Positions 56,438-64,000 of a stretch of 64,000 nucleotides of DNA are shown one piece after another. The translations under genes and the position numbers were made by a program. Origin of the DNA: Rhodobacteraceae bacterium F11138 (GTDB taxonomy: Bacteria; Pseudomonadota; Alphaproteobacteria; Rhodobacterales; Rhodobacteraceae); assembly GCA_016521575.1 (NCBI GenBank), contig JAEKDP010000003.1, forward strand, positions 248,001 to 312,000, written 5' to 3'. How positions within the stretch are numbered: the stretch's first letter is position 1; each line of letters opens with the position of its first letter. Below the pieces are notes generated by a model. That model was not told the origin of the DNA. It saw nothing but the letters and a program-made list of their open reading frames with translations, and did no database searches.

Positions 56438-57274
56438 TCAGCCTGCGGTGGTTTGACCCTGCGGGATCCAGGGCGGGCGCACGGTCGGGGCCCCGAACAG
56501 ATAGCCTTGCAGGCAATCGACCCCGTTGGCGACCAGGAATTCGGCGTCTTCGACGGTTTCCACCTGATTTGCGATGATCAGCATGTCGAACTGTTTGGCC
56601 ACGGCGATCAAGGCACGGGCAACCGACTGGTTGTCGGCATCGGCGTGGATCCCGCGCACGAACTGACCGTCGATCTTGACAGCGTCAAAGAAGAAGTCCT
56701 TCAGGTAGCGGAACGCCGTCATGCCCCCGCCGAAATCGTCCAGCGCAAAACCGATGCTGCGATCCTGCAAACGGTCCATGAAATCGATCACCAGTTCCGG
56801 GACCGTCATCGCCGAGGCTTCGGAAATTTCGAGCATCAGACGTTCGCCCAGGGTCGCATCCTTGTTCAGGTGGCGGTCCAGAATGCGCATCCAGCGTTTA
56901 TAACCGATCGAGCGGGCTGACATGTTCAGCGACAACCGCACCGAAGGGTTTTCAACCAGCGTCTGCAGGCCGGTTTCCAGGGTCAGACAATCGATTTCCC
57001 GGCCCAGTTCAGTGGTTTCCATCATCGGCATGAAATCGCGCGCGGGCACCACCCGTCCGGTGCTGTCCAAAACCCGGATCAGCCCCTCGAAAAAGGCTGT
57101 CTGATGCGGCGGCTGGGCCTGCATCACGGGCTGATAGGCCAGCATCGTCTGGCGATGCCGCACTGCCTGTTCGACCATTTCCATCGTGCTGCCGTCCCGA
57201 AGCCCGACCGCGGCTTCGAGCGGGCTGTATTGGCCTGCGGGTACATCGGCGTACATTTTTCGGCGTGTCAGCAT
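56438..57274 (-). CDS. EAL-domain protein with altered active-site residue
   Basis: Encodes 278 residues from MLTRRKMYAD. A short N-terminal segment precedes a single EAL domain. Conserved positions seen are Glu63 (EGL in place of EAL), Asn117 (NMSARS), Glu149 (LEISEA), Asp179-Asp180 (LDDFGGG), Lys200 (KIDGQF) and Gln256 (QGYLFG). The Glu that follows the Lys by 36 residues in active phosphodiesterases is replaced by Asn236 (IANQVET). Hydrolysis of cyclic di-GMP may therefore be weak or lost, leaving a binding or protein-contact role. No GGDEF or sensor domain. Confidence 0.85.
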   Translation of the reverse strand: MLTRRKMYADVPAGQYSPLEAAVGLRDGSTMEMVEQAVRHRQTMLAYQPVMQAQPPHQTAFFEGLIRVLDSTGRVVPARDFMPMMETTELGREIDCLTLETGLQTLVENPSVRLSLNMSARSIGYKRWMRILDRHLNKDATLGERLMLEISEASAMTVPELVIDFMDRLQDRSIGFALDDFGGGMTAFRYLKDFFFDAVKIDGQFVRGIHADADNQSVARALIAVAKQFDMLIIANQVETVEDAEFLVANGVDCLQGYLFGAPTVRPPWIPQGQTTAG

Positions 57275-57423
57275 GTGGCCCCCGTATTGGTGGACGGATC
57301 GCCCCGGCCATCGGGGTGAATCGTGTTGTCGCAGACTTGCCCGATGGACGTAAACCATGCCTTAAAGCTCGCATTTGAGCTGATTTTGAGGCACATCTGA
57401 TCCATCGAAAAGGGGGGCGGTCG

Positions 57424-58008
57424 ATGGAACGTTGTGGCTGGGCCGGGAAAGAAGAGATTTACCTGCAATATCATGATACTGAGTGGGGCGTGCCGGAATA
57501 TGACAGCCGCGCGCTGTGGGAAAAGCTGATCCTTGACGGCTTTCAGGCCGGGCTGAGTTGGATCACGATACTGAAAAAAAGAGACAACTTTCGCCGCGCA
57601 TTCGCCGATTTCGATCCGAATGTCATCGCCACCTGGGGCGAACCTGAAATAGAGCGGCTGCTGGCGGATCCGGGAATCATCCGTCACCGTGGCAAGATCG
57701 AGGCCACCATCGGAAATGCGCTGGCCTGGCAGAAGATCGAACAGCAGCAGGGGTTTGACCGGTTTCTCTGGGCGTATGTCGGTGATCGCCCGATACAGAA
57801 TACCTGGGCCGACCTGGCCGAGGTGCCGGCTTTCACACCCCTATCGAGCCAGATTTCGAAAGATCTGAAAAAGGCGGGGTTTAGGTTTTGCGGGCCGACC
57901 ATCGTCTATGCGTTCATGCAGGCCGTCGGAATGGTCAACGATCACCTGACCGGCTGTCCCTGCCATGCCCCGGTGGCACGGCTGGGCCAGGAAAGTCCGT
58001 TCGCCTAG
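57424..58008 (+). CDS. tag: DNA-3-methyladenine glycosylase I
   Basis: Encodes 194 residues. MERCGWAGKEE, YHDTEWGVPEYDSRALWEKL, LDGFQAGLSWITILKKR and AGFRFCGPTIVYAFMQAVG are the family blocks. Zinc ligands are Cys4, His17, His174 and Cys178 (NDHLTGCPCH). Position 38, Glu in the Escherichia coli enzyme, is Asp here, a conservative change. The enzyme excises 3-methyladenine from alkylated DNA. It converges on a small membrane protein gene, with the stop codons overlapping. Confidence 0.96.
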   Translation: MERCGWAGKEEIYLQYHDTEWGVPEYDSRALWEKLILDGFQAGLSWITILKKRDNFRRAFADFDPNVIATWGEPEIERLLADPGIIRHRGKIEATIGNALAWQKIEQQQGFDRFLWAYVGDRPIQNTWADLAEVPAFTPLSSQISKDLKKAGFRFCGPTIVYAFMQAVGMVNDHLTGCPCHAPVARLGQESPFA

Positions 58009-58214
58009 GCGGTTTTTCGAACCAGATGCAGGATCATCGAAACACCGGTCCCCAGAATGCCCAGAAACATCATCGAAAACCCGACGGGCAGCAGGAAAAA
58101 CGGTTCATGCAGCACGCCCCGTGCGTCCACCGAGGCCCCGAGGACCGGAAACAGCAGCATGCAGCCCAACCCGGTCAGCCCGATCGTCAGGAAGGTCAAA
58201 AAGGTTCTGGACAT
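58005..58214 (-). CDS. Small two-helix membrane protein, possibly DUF3955
   Basis: Encodes 69 residues starting MSRTFLTFLT; GGAG lies 9 bases upstream of this ATG, while the two upstream ATG codons are badly spaced. Two hydrophobic helices (FLTIGLTGLGCMLLFPVLGA and FFLLPVGFSMMFLGILGTGVSMILHLV) are joined by a polar loop. The layout is like DUF3955. Function unknown. Overlaps the end of tag. Confidence 0.7.
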   Translation of the reverse strand: MSRTFLTFLTIGLTGLGCMLLFPVLGASVDARGVLHEPFFLLPVGFSMMFLGILGTGVSMILHLVRKTA

Positions 58215-58306
58215 CACCATCGGCTCCAACATCGTTACCTGCCTCAGATAAACCCGATCCGATGGATTTCAATCCCCGCGCCGCTGTCGCCGGCGCGGCG
58301 TTGATG

Positions 58307-59236
58307 TCATTCGAACCCCGGTGTGCCCGCGTCTTCGGGATGCCGTGCCAGATGCTTGGCCTTGATGTCCTGTGATGTATCGCGGCTGCCGTCGTGGCTG
58401 TAGCCGGGCGGGCCAAACGCATAGGAAACCCTTTGGCGCGCGGTCAGCCCGGGTTGCGTCACATCGCGAAACAGGCCGACCCATTCATGGAACACCACCC
58501 GCAGCGTGTTGAACGTGCCGAGGTTCTGGACCAGGCCATAGTCGGGTTTCTCGCCCTCGTATTCGGGTACGAAAGTGCCGAACAGTTTGTCCCAGATGAT
58601 GAAGACCCCGGCATAGTTCGCATCCAGATAGCGTGGATTGCGCCCGTGATGCACCCTGTGATGGCTGGGGGTATTCATCACCGCTTCAAACCAGCGGGGC
58701 AGCTTGCCGATGGCTTCGGTGTGGATCCAGAACTGATAAATCAGGTTCAGACCGCCGACGAACAGCACCATTGCCGGGTGGAATCCCAGCAGGATCAGCG
58801 GAGCGCGCACGATCATCATGAAGGTGAATGTCCCGGTCCATGTCTGCCGCAGGGCTGTCGTCAGATTGTAATGCTGGCTGGAGTGGTGGTTCACATGGCT
58901 GGCCCAGACCCATCGAATGCGGTGTCCAAAGCGATGCACCCAGTAATATCGCAGATCGTCCAGCACGAAACACAACACCACCACCCAGACCGATGTGCCC
59001 AGGTCCAGCGGGGTGATTGCCCACAGCGCCATGAAAAAGCCCCAGGCGACAAAGCCCAGCACGATGCCTTCGACGATGCTGCCCGCGCCCAGGATCAGCG
59101 AGGTCAGCGCGTCGCGGGTTTCATACCGCCCGGCGCGCCGCCTGAGCGCGATCCACAGGAATTCGGCCAGAATCAGGGCGATGAACAGCGGCACCGCCAT
59201 CTGGACAACGTCGGGATAGTCGAGTGTGCCGGTCAT
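58307..59236 (-). CDS. Sterol desaturase/fatty acid hydroxylase superfamily protein
   Basis: Encodes 309 residues with about four membrane helices. The histidine clusters of the di-iron site are WVHRFGHRIRWVWASHVNHHSS given as HRFGH and HVNHH, plus HTEAIG and HHRVHHGRN, matching HxxxH, HxxHH and HxxHH patterns. The family hydroxylates or desaturates lipids at the membrane. The substrate could be a fatty acid, a carotenoid or a lipid head group; the sequence does not tell. Its start overlaps the stop of the upstream gene by 4 bases. Confidence 0.9.
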   Translation of the reverse strand: MTGTLDYPDVVQMAVPLFIALILAEFLWIALRRRAGRYETRDALTSLILGAGSIVEGIVLGFVAWGFFMALWAITPLDLGTSVWVVVLCFVLDDLRYYWVHRFGHRIRWVWASHVNHHSSQHYNLTTALRQTWTGTFTFMMIVRAPLILLGFHPAMVLFVGGLNLIYQFWIHTEAIGKLPRWFEAVMNTPSHHRVHHGRNPRYLDANYAGVFIIWDKLFGTFVPEYEGEKPDYGLVQNLGTFNTLRVVFHEWVGLFRDVTQPGLTARQRVSYAFGPPGYSHDGSRDTSQDIKAKHLARHPEDAGTPGFE

Positions 59237-59613
59237 GCGAGCCCCATGATCTGCCGCCAGCGGTCCAGTTCGGGTTCTGCAAGATGCAGATCGACACGCG
59301 GCGCGGTGAAGTCGTGAAAGCGGATCGCCTGCCCGTTGGTTTTTTCGACAAAATCGAAATTCCGCAGGTGGCGCGCGGCGGTATCGGCGCCAAAGGACCA
59401 GATCAGCCCCGGCCCCTGATCGGTTGTGACCAAGCCGCTGTGCCCGTCCCTTGATACGATCACATCGTGGATCTGATCCTCGGGAAAGTGCCTGTGCCAC
59501 GCCGTGCGCGCATCTTCGGGCGTCAGTTCGCGTTTCCGGGATCTGCCGGTCAGATGCAGCAGCAATATGATACTTCCGATGCCTCCGATCACCACTATCA
59601 GCAGCGTGCCCAT
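59233..59613 (-). CDS. Small membrane-anchored hypothetical protein
   Basis: Encodes 126 residues, with GGAGG 9 bases before the ATG at 59613. One N-terminal membrane helix (TLLIVVIGGIGSIILLLHL) anchors a soluble domain with LIWSFGADTAARHL and FHDFTAPRVDLHLAEPE. I do not recognise the family. It is coupled by a 4-base overlap to the desaturase-like gene, suggesting a shared role or simple co-expression. Confidence 0.75.
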   Translation of the reverse strand: MGTLLIVVIGGIGSIILLLHLTGRSRKRELTPEDARTAWHRHFPEDQIHDVIVSRDGHSGLVTTDQGPGLIWSFGADTAARHLRNFDFVEKTNGQAIRFHDFTAPRVDLHLAEPELDRWRQIMGLA

Positions 59614-59685
59614 TCCCGTCGTCCTCCAAAACCGGCCTAGGCTATGCAAGAACGGTGGAGGGGAGCTGTCAAGCGGGCCGTGGCG

Positions 59686-60255
59686 TCAGTCTGTGGTGTC
59701 GTTCACCAAAGCGTCCAGAATTTCGTGGGCGCTGTCCGAGTTCCAGTCGGCATCGCCACGCAGGCGGGCAATTTCCTGTCCCTCGGGGTTCAGGATCACG
59801 GTGATCGGCAGCCCCAGTACGGCCATTTCGCGCGCCAGCGCCTGTTTCGGGTCCTGATGACGCGGCAGGTTGGCAACACCGATTTCATCAAAGAACTTCT
59901 GGATCCCCACCGGCGAGTTGCGCCCGGTGGCCAGGGTCAGAACCTGAAAATCGTCGCCGCCGTATTCGTCCTGCAGCGCCGACAGCATCGGCATTTCCTT
60001 GCGGCAGGGCGCGCACCAGGTGGCCCAGAAATTCAGCAAGATGTATTTGCCGCGATAGTCGGCCAGCGTCGCGGTACCCGCGCCATCGGCCAGTTCGAAC
60101 GCCGCCGTTCCGGTTGGTTGCGGTTCGGCGTGAAACACCAGTTTCTTCATGTCGCCTTCGCGCAAGGATTCCAATGTGGCGATGTCGGTGGCCATCGCGG
60201 TGTTTGCACCCAGAGACAGGGCTAGATAAAGGAGAGCGGAACAGAACAGGCGCAT
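59686..60255 (-). CDS. TlpA-family thiol:disulfide oxidoreductase
   Basis: Encodes 189 residues, with GGAGG before the ATG at 60255. A signal peptide ([22 protein letters not shown]) is followed by a thioredoxin fold with the active site [15 protein letters not shown] and the cis-Pro in [12 protein letters not shown]. TlpA proteins act in the periplasm as reductants, for example in cytochrome c or oxidase copper-site maturation. It is divergent from argH, a gene order frequently seen in Rhodobacterales. Confidence 0.93.
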   Translation of the reverse strand: MRLFCSALLYLALSLGANTAMATDIATLESLREGDMKKLVFHAEPQPTGTAAFELADGAGTATLADYRGKYILLNFWATWCAPCRKEMPMLSALQDEYGGDDFQVLTLATGRNSPVGIQKFFDEIGVANLPRHQDPKQALAREMAVLGLPITVILNPEGQEIARLRGDADWNSDSAHEILDALVNDTTD

Positions 60256-60277
60256 ATTTCCTCCAGGGGTGCACGGC

Positions 60278-61669
60278 ATGACAGATCAATCCTCGAACCA
60301 GATGTGGGGCGGCCGCTTTGCCGCCGGACCGGACGCGATCATGGAGGCGATCAATGCCTCGATCGGGTTCGACCGTCGGATGGCGGCGCAGGACATTGCC
60401 GGCTCAAGGGCCCATGCGGCGATGCTGGCCGCGACAGGCGTGATCAGCGATAGCGATGCGCAGGCGATTGCGAAAGGCCTGATCACCGTTTTGTCAGAAA
60501 TCGAAGACGGAAGTTTTGAGTTTTCCACCGCGTTGGAAGACATTCACATGAATATCGAGGCTCGCCTGAAAGAAATCGTCGGTGAGCCGGCCGGGCGCTT
60601 GCACACGGCGCGATCGCGCAACGATCAGGTGGCGACCGATTTCAGACTGTGGGTGCGCGATCAGCTGGACGCGGCGGAAACCGGTCTGCTGGCGCTGATC
60701 CGCGCGCTGCTGGGCCAGGCCGAGGCCGGGGCGGATTGGGCGATGCCGGGCTTTACCCATCTGCAAACCGCGCAGCCCGTGACCTGGGGCCATCACATGA
60801 TGGCCTATGTGGAAATGTTCGGGCGTGATCTGTCGCGGGTGCGGGATGCGCGGGCGCGGATGAACGAATCCCCTCTGGGCACGGCGGCGCTGGCGGGCAC
60901 CAGTTTTCCCATCGATCGTGAGATGACCGCCAGGGCGCTGGGGTTCGATCGACCGGCGGCAAATTCGCTTGATGCGGTCAGCGATCGGGATTTTGCGCTC
61001 GAATTCCTGAGCGTGGCCAGCATCAGCGCCATGCATCTGTCGCGCATGGCCGAAGAGCTGGTGATCTGGTCCTCGGCACAGTTTCGGTTCGTGACCCTGT
61101 CCGACCGGTTCTCGACCGGATCGTCGATCATGCCCCAGAAAAAGAACCCCGACGCCGCCGAACTGATCCGCGCCAAGGTCGGACGCATCTTCGGAGCCAA
61201 TACCGCGTTGATGATGGTGATGAAGGGGCTGCCGCTGGCCTATTCCAAGGATATGCAGGAAGACAAGGAACAGGTGTTCGACGCGGCCGACAACTGGATG
61301 CTGGCGCTGGCGGCAATGGAGGGCATGGTGCGCGACATGACGGCCAATCGCGACAGTCTGGCCGCCGCTGCCGGGTCCGGGTTTTCAACCGCAACCGATC
61401 TGGCGGACTGGCTGGTGCGGGTGCTGGATCTGCCATTCCGCGATGCGCATCATGTGACCGGCGCGCTGGTGGCGTTGGCGGAAAACAAGGGCTGTGATCT
61501 GCCGGACCTCAGCCTGCAGGACATGCAGACCGTGCATGGCGACATCACGGCGGATGTCTTTGGTGTGCTTGGGGTGGAAAATTCGGTAAACTCGCGCATG
61601 TCCTATGGTGGGACGGCACCTGCACGCGTGCGCGAACAGGTCGAACTGTGGAAAGGCCGCGTGACATGA
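60278..61669 (+). CDS. argH: Argininosuccinate lyase
   Basis: Encodes 463 residues. The start [14 protein letters not shown] is canonical. Superfamily signatures are [27 protein letters not shown] (catalytic His) and [11 protein letters not shown] at 281-291. It cleaves argininosuccinate to arginine and fumarate, the last step of arginine synthesis. The stop overlaps the next small lipoprotein gene (ATGA), and lysA follows further on. Confidence 0.98.
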   Translation: MTDQSSNQMWGGRFAAGPDAIMEAINASIGFDRRMAAQDIAGSRAHAAMLAATGVISDSDAQAIAKGLITVLSEIEDGSFEFSTALEDIHMNIEARLKEIVGEPAGRLHTARSRNDQVATDFRLWVRDQLDAAETGLLALIRALLGQAEAGADWAMPGFTHLQTAQPVTWGHHMMAYVEMFGRDLSRVRDARARMNESPLGTAALAGTSFPIDREMTARALGFDRPAANSLDAVSDRDFALEFLSVASISAMHLSRMAEELVIWSSAQFRFVTLSDRFSTGSSIMPQKKNPDAAELIRAKVGRIFGANTALMMVMKGLPLAYSKDMQEDKEQVFDAADNWMLALAAMEGMVRDMTANRDSLAAAAGSGFSTATDLADWLVRVLDLPFRDAHHVTGALVALAENKGCDLPDLSLQDMQTVHGDITADVFGVLGVENSVNSRMSYGGTAPARVREQVELWKGRVT

Positions 61670-61836
61670 AAAAGCTGATTGCCGGGTTGTGCCTGTTCGT
61701 ACTGGCAGCCTGTGGCGTTGATGGGGAACCCACGCCGCCCCCACCGAAGTCGGACAAGTCGTCGGGCATACGCGTATCCGGTGAGGCCCGGGCCGGAATA
61801 GCCGTTTCCGAGGGGCGCACGCGGGTGATATACTAG
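61666..61836 (+). CDS. Small lipoprotein downstream of argH
   Basis: Encodes 56 residues. A lipoprotein signal with lipobox LAAC (Cys16 in [10 protein letters not shown]) is followed by a Pro-rich stretch (EPTPPPPKS) and a short basic tail ([17 protein letters not shown]). The start overlaps the argH stop by 4 bases, so it is translationally coupled. Family is unknown; similar tiny lipoproteins lie between argH and lysA in related genomes, as I recall. Confidence 0.75.
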   Translation: MKKLIAGLCLFVLAACGVDGEPTPPPPKSDKSSGIRVSGEARAGIAVSEGRTRVIY

Positions 61837-61883
61837 CCCATCCGCCGCACCGCCGGTTCCGGCGGACACAATGAGAGGATTGA

Positions 61884-62087
61884 ATGCAGCGAGCCGTGAT
61901 TTGTCTGGTGGTGGTGGCGATGGCGCAATCCGGTTGCGACGCGAACGAGCAACAGCAAGTCGATCCGCAGCCCGTTGCGGTCCAGCCCGCCGTCAATGTC
62001 GGGATCGGTGTCGGAGCCGGTGGCGTGAATACCTATGGTGGGGTCGGGTTTTATCGCGGGCCGTTGTCCGTATATCTGGGGTTCTGA
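61884..62087 (+). CDS. Second small lipoprotein between argH and lysA
   Basis: Encodes 67 residues, after GAGAGG. The signal ends in a lipobox-like QSGC (Cys18). The mature part is Gln/Pro/Val-rich and ends in a Gly-rich GVNTYGGVGFYRGPLSVYLGF pattern, given here in part. Family unknown. It lies 47 bases after the first small lipoprotein gene and 57 bases before lysA. Confidence 0.65.
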   Translation: MQRAVICLVVVAMAQSGCDANEQQQVDPQPVAVQPAVNVGIGVGAGGVNTYGGVGFYRGPLSVYLGF

Positions 62088-62144
62088 CCGGCAGGGCTGC
62101 GAATTCGTTTGATCCGGGCCGGGGTTTCGGTCTAATCGCGCGCC

Positions 62145-63410
62145 ATGGACCATTTTCTTTACAGAAACGGCGTTCTGCACGCCGAAGACGTGCCCGTGCC
62201 CGAGATCGCAGATGCGGTGGGCACGCCGTTCTATCTTTATTCGACCGCCACCCTGTTGCGGCATTTCGCGTTGTTCGATGAAGCGCTGGACGGTCTCGAC
62301 CATCTGGTTTGCTATGCCATGAAAGCGGCCAGCAATCAGGCGATCCTCCGAACGCTTGCGCAGGCCGGGGCCGGGATGGACGTGGTGTCGGTCGGCGAAT
62401 ATCTGCGTGCCCGCGCGGCCGGGGTGCCGGGCGAGCGCATCGTCTTTTCCGGCGTAGGCAAGACCGCCAACGAGATCCGCACGGCGCTGGAGGGCGGGAT
62501 CCGTCAGTTCAATGTCGAATCCGAACCGGAAATGGAACTGCTGAACGCCGTTGCGCTGGAACTGGGCAAGATCGCGCCGATCACCATTCGGGTCAACCCG
62601 GACGTGGATGCAAAGACCCATGCCAAGATCGCGACCGGAAAATCCGAAAACAAGTTCGGCATTCCCATTGCCCGCGCCCGCGAGGTTTACGCCATGGCCG
62701 GTGCGATGCCGGGGCTGGTTGTGATCGGTATAGATGTGCATATCGGCAGCCAGCTGACAGATCTTGCACCGTTTGAACTGGCCTATTCCAAGGTTGCCGA
62801 ACTGACCGAACAATTGCGCGCCGATGGGCACGACATTCGCCGTCTCGACCTGGGTGGCGGGCTGGGCATCCCCTATGAACGCTCCAACTCCGCGCCGCCG
62901 CTGCCTTTGGAATATGGTGCCCTGATCAAGCGCACGGTGGGGCATCTGGGCTGTGAGATCGAAATCGAGCCGGGCCGCCTGATTGCGGGCAACGCGGGGA
63001 TACTGGTCAGCGAAGTGATCTATATGAAATCCGGCGAGGACCGGAATTTTCTGATCATCGACGGGGCCATGAACGACCTGATCCGCCCGGCGATGTATGA
63101 TGCACACCACGATATCGTGCCGGTGATTCAGGCCCCGGCGGCCGTCGAACAGCAACCCTATGACATCGTCGGCCCGGTCTGTGAAAGCGGCGATACATTC
63201 GCCCGGCAACGCAACATGCCGCCGCTGGGGGCGGGCGACCTGATCGCTTTTCGCGGGGCCGGTGCATATGGGGCGGTGATGGCCAGCGAATACAACACCC
63301 GCCCGCTGGTCCCCGAGGTATTGGTGCACGGCGATCAATTTGCAGTCATTCGCCCGCGTCCGAGCTTTGACGAAATGATAAATCGCGATACCATCCCCGA
63401 GTGGCTGTGA
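62145..63410 (+). CDS. lysA: Diaminopimelate decarboxylase
   Basis: Encodes 421 residues. The PLP lysine is Lys60 in VCYAMKAASNQAIL, the glycine-rich phosphate loop is LDLGGGLGIPY, and IDVHIGSQLTDL and VGPVCESGDTFAR (substrate-binding Cys-Glu-Ser) are typical. It makes L-lysine from meso-diaminopimelate. It follows argH and two small lipoprotein genes and is followed 34 bases later by the DUF4175 gene, probably on one transcript. Confidence 0.98.
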   Translation: MDHFLYRNGVLHAEDVPVPEIADAVGTPFYLYSTATLLRHFALFDEALDGLDHLVCYAMKAASNQAILRTLAQAGAGMDVVSVGEYLRARAAGVPGERIVFSGVGKTANEIRTALEGGIRQFNVESEPEMELLNAVALELGKIAPITIRVNPDVDAKTHAKIATGKSENKFGIPIARAREVYAMAGAMPGLVVIGIDVHIGSQLTDLAPFELAYSKVAELTEQLRADGHDIRRLDLGGGLGIPYERSNSAPPLPLEYGALIKRTVGHLGCEIEIEPGRLIAGNAGILVSEVIYMKSGEDRNFLIIDGAMNDLIRPAMYDAHHDIVPVIQAPAAVEQQPYDIVGPVCESGDTFARQRNMPPLGAGDLIAFRGAGAYGAVMASEYNTRPLVPEVLVHGDQFAVIRPRPSFDEMINRDTIPEWL

Positions 63411-63444
63411 TGCAATCCCGCGCGCATGCCGCGCGGAGAATGTG

Positions 63445-64000
63445 ATGCCCAGCTCTTCGATTGCCGGTCCCGTGATGCGCAAACTGCGCCTGCCGCTGAT
63501 GTTGACGCGGCTCGGTCTGATGGCACAGGCCTTGCTTGGGGCCTTCTGGCCGCTGATCAGCGTCGTTCTGATCACGGCCGCCCTGCTGATGCTGGGCGTG
63601 CAGGATCTGGTCGCGGTCGAACTGGTCTGGGCTTTCGCTGCGGTCGGACTGTTGGCCATTCTCGTGACCCTGGGCCGGGGCATATGGAAACTGCAATGGC
63701 CCGGCCGTGCCGATGCAATGGCGCGGCTGGATGAAACCCTGCCGGGCCGTCCAATCCAGGCGCTACTGGACGATCAGGCCATCGGGTCTTCGGACCCGGG
63801 TTCGGTCCTGGTCTGGCAGGCGCATCAGGCACGGATGGCCGGGCAGGCGGCAGCGGCGCGTGCTCCGGCACCGGATCTGCGCCTGGCCCGCCGCGACCCC
63901 TATGCTGTGCGATACATGGCGCTGCTTGCCTTTCTGGTGGCGCTGATCTTCGGGTCGATCTGGCGCGTCTCCACGGTGGCGGATATGACGCCGGGCGCGG
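63445..64000 (+). CDS. DUF4175 (TIGR02302-type) membrane protein, N-terminal part
   Basis: Only the first 185 residues are in the window; the frame is open at the end. GGAG lies 8 bases before the ATG. Two N-terminal membrane helices (LMAQALLGAFWPLISVVLITAALL and VELVWAFAAVGLLAILVTLG) are followed by ARLDETLPGRPIQALLDDQ and another helix near 160. This matches the N-terminus of the DUF4175 family, very large Rhizobiales/Rhodobacterales membrane proteins with a long periplasmic helical region. Function unknown. lysA-DUF4175 order is common in Rhodobacterales. Confidence 0.85.
   Translation, partial: MPSSSIAGPVMRKLRLPLMLTRLGLMAQALLGAFWPLISVVLITAALLMLGVQDLVAVELVWAFAAVGLLAILVTLGRGIWKLQWPGRADAMARLDETLPGRPIQALLDDQAIGSSDPGSVLVWQAHQARMAGQAAAARAPAPDLRLARRDPYAVRYMALLAFLVALIFGSIWRVSTVADMTPGA

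Overview
The window reads as a chromosomal segment of a GC-rich alphaproteobacterium of the Rhodobacteraceae (Roseobacter group). The reasons are protein-level: an NDUFS4-type complex I subunit, SdhE, an LdtR-type MarR regulator, class I PHB synthase with intracellular depolymerase and phasin, a BacNav sodium channel, ThyX, ETF-ubiquinone oxidoreductase, NsrR and several small families familiar from that group. I count about 72 protein genes, two of them cut by the window edges. I found no rRNA, tRNA, insertion sequence, phage or CRISPR array.

Layout. 1-10 kb: the end of a beta-helix protein, an orphan ParA-type ATPase, a UspA protein, a membrane-anchored NYN/PIN-like nuclease, uvrB, the NDUFS4-like subunit, a MYG1-type DHH protein and a polyprenyl glycosylphosphotransferase. 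10-19 kb: a bacterial voltage-gated sodium channel, a MATE exporter, aspartate aminotransferase with two overlapping partners, an XRE regulator overlapping sdhE, an LdtR-like regulator, glyoxalase I, and a Slam-type outer-membrane protein paired with a TbpB-like lipoprotein. 19-26.5 kb: thyX, a 658-base gene-free stretch rich in hairpins, a cold-shock gene, then a bufferin-type RiPP operon (DUF2282 precursor, DUF692 MNIO enzyme, DUF2063 partner, DoxX), then thrS.

26.7-35 kb: a compact run of hydrolases and a VOC protein, then phaZ diverging from phaC, with phasin downstream. 35-42 kb: gltX, a gamma-glutamylcyclotransferase-like gene sharing an Fnr-type box with nsrR, a YbbA/YbbP transporter, a TesA-type esterase and a second csp gene. 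42-50.9 kb: CbiX-like, DUF4202, DUF502, an unrecognised membrane protein and greA; a SoxR/VOC divergent pair; ETF-QO; a long TPR protein overlapping ispE.

50.9-64 kb: ispE, long-chain polyprenyl diphosphate synthase, DUF2007 and TrmN6-like methyltransferase, phaA-phaB, a degenerate EAL protein, tag, a sterol desaturase-like protein, a TlpA thioredoxin, argH, two tiny lipoproteins, lysA and the start of a DUF4175 protein.

How the parts work together. PhaA, PhaB, PhaC, PhaZ and phasin form a complete PHB synthesis and mobilisation set at two sites 20 kb apart, with PhaR-type CTGC-N3-GCAG sites near phaC and phasin. The buf operon is the strongest special system: it should make a cysteine-modified, exported metal-binding peptide. 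The Slam/lipoprotein pair suggests surface display of a lipoprotein. Redox and nitrosative sensing are represented by SoxR and NsrR with recognisable operator-like dyads. All functions are read from sequence motifs without database searches.
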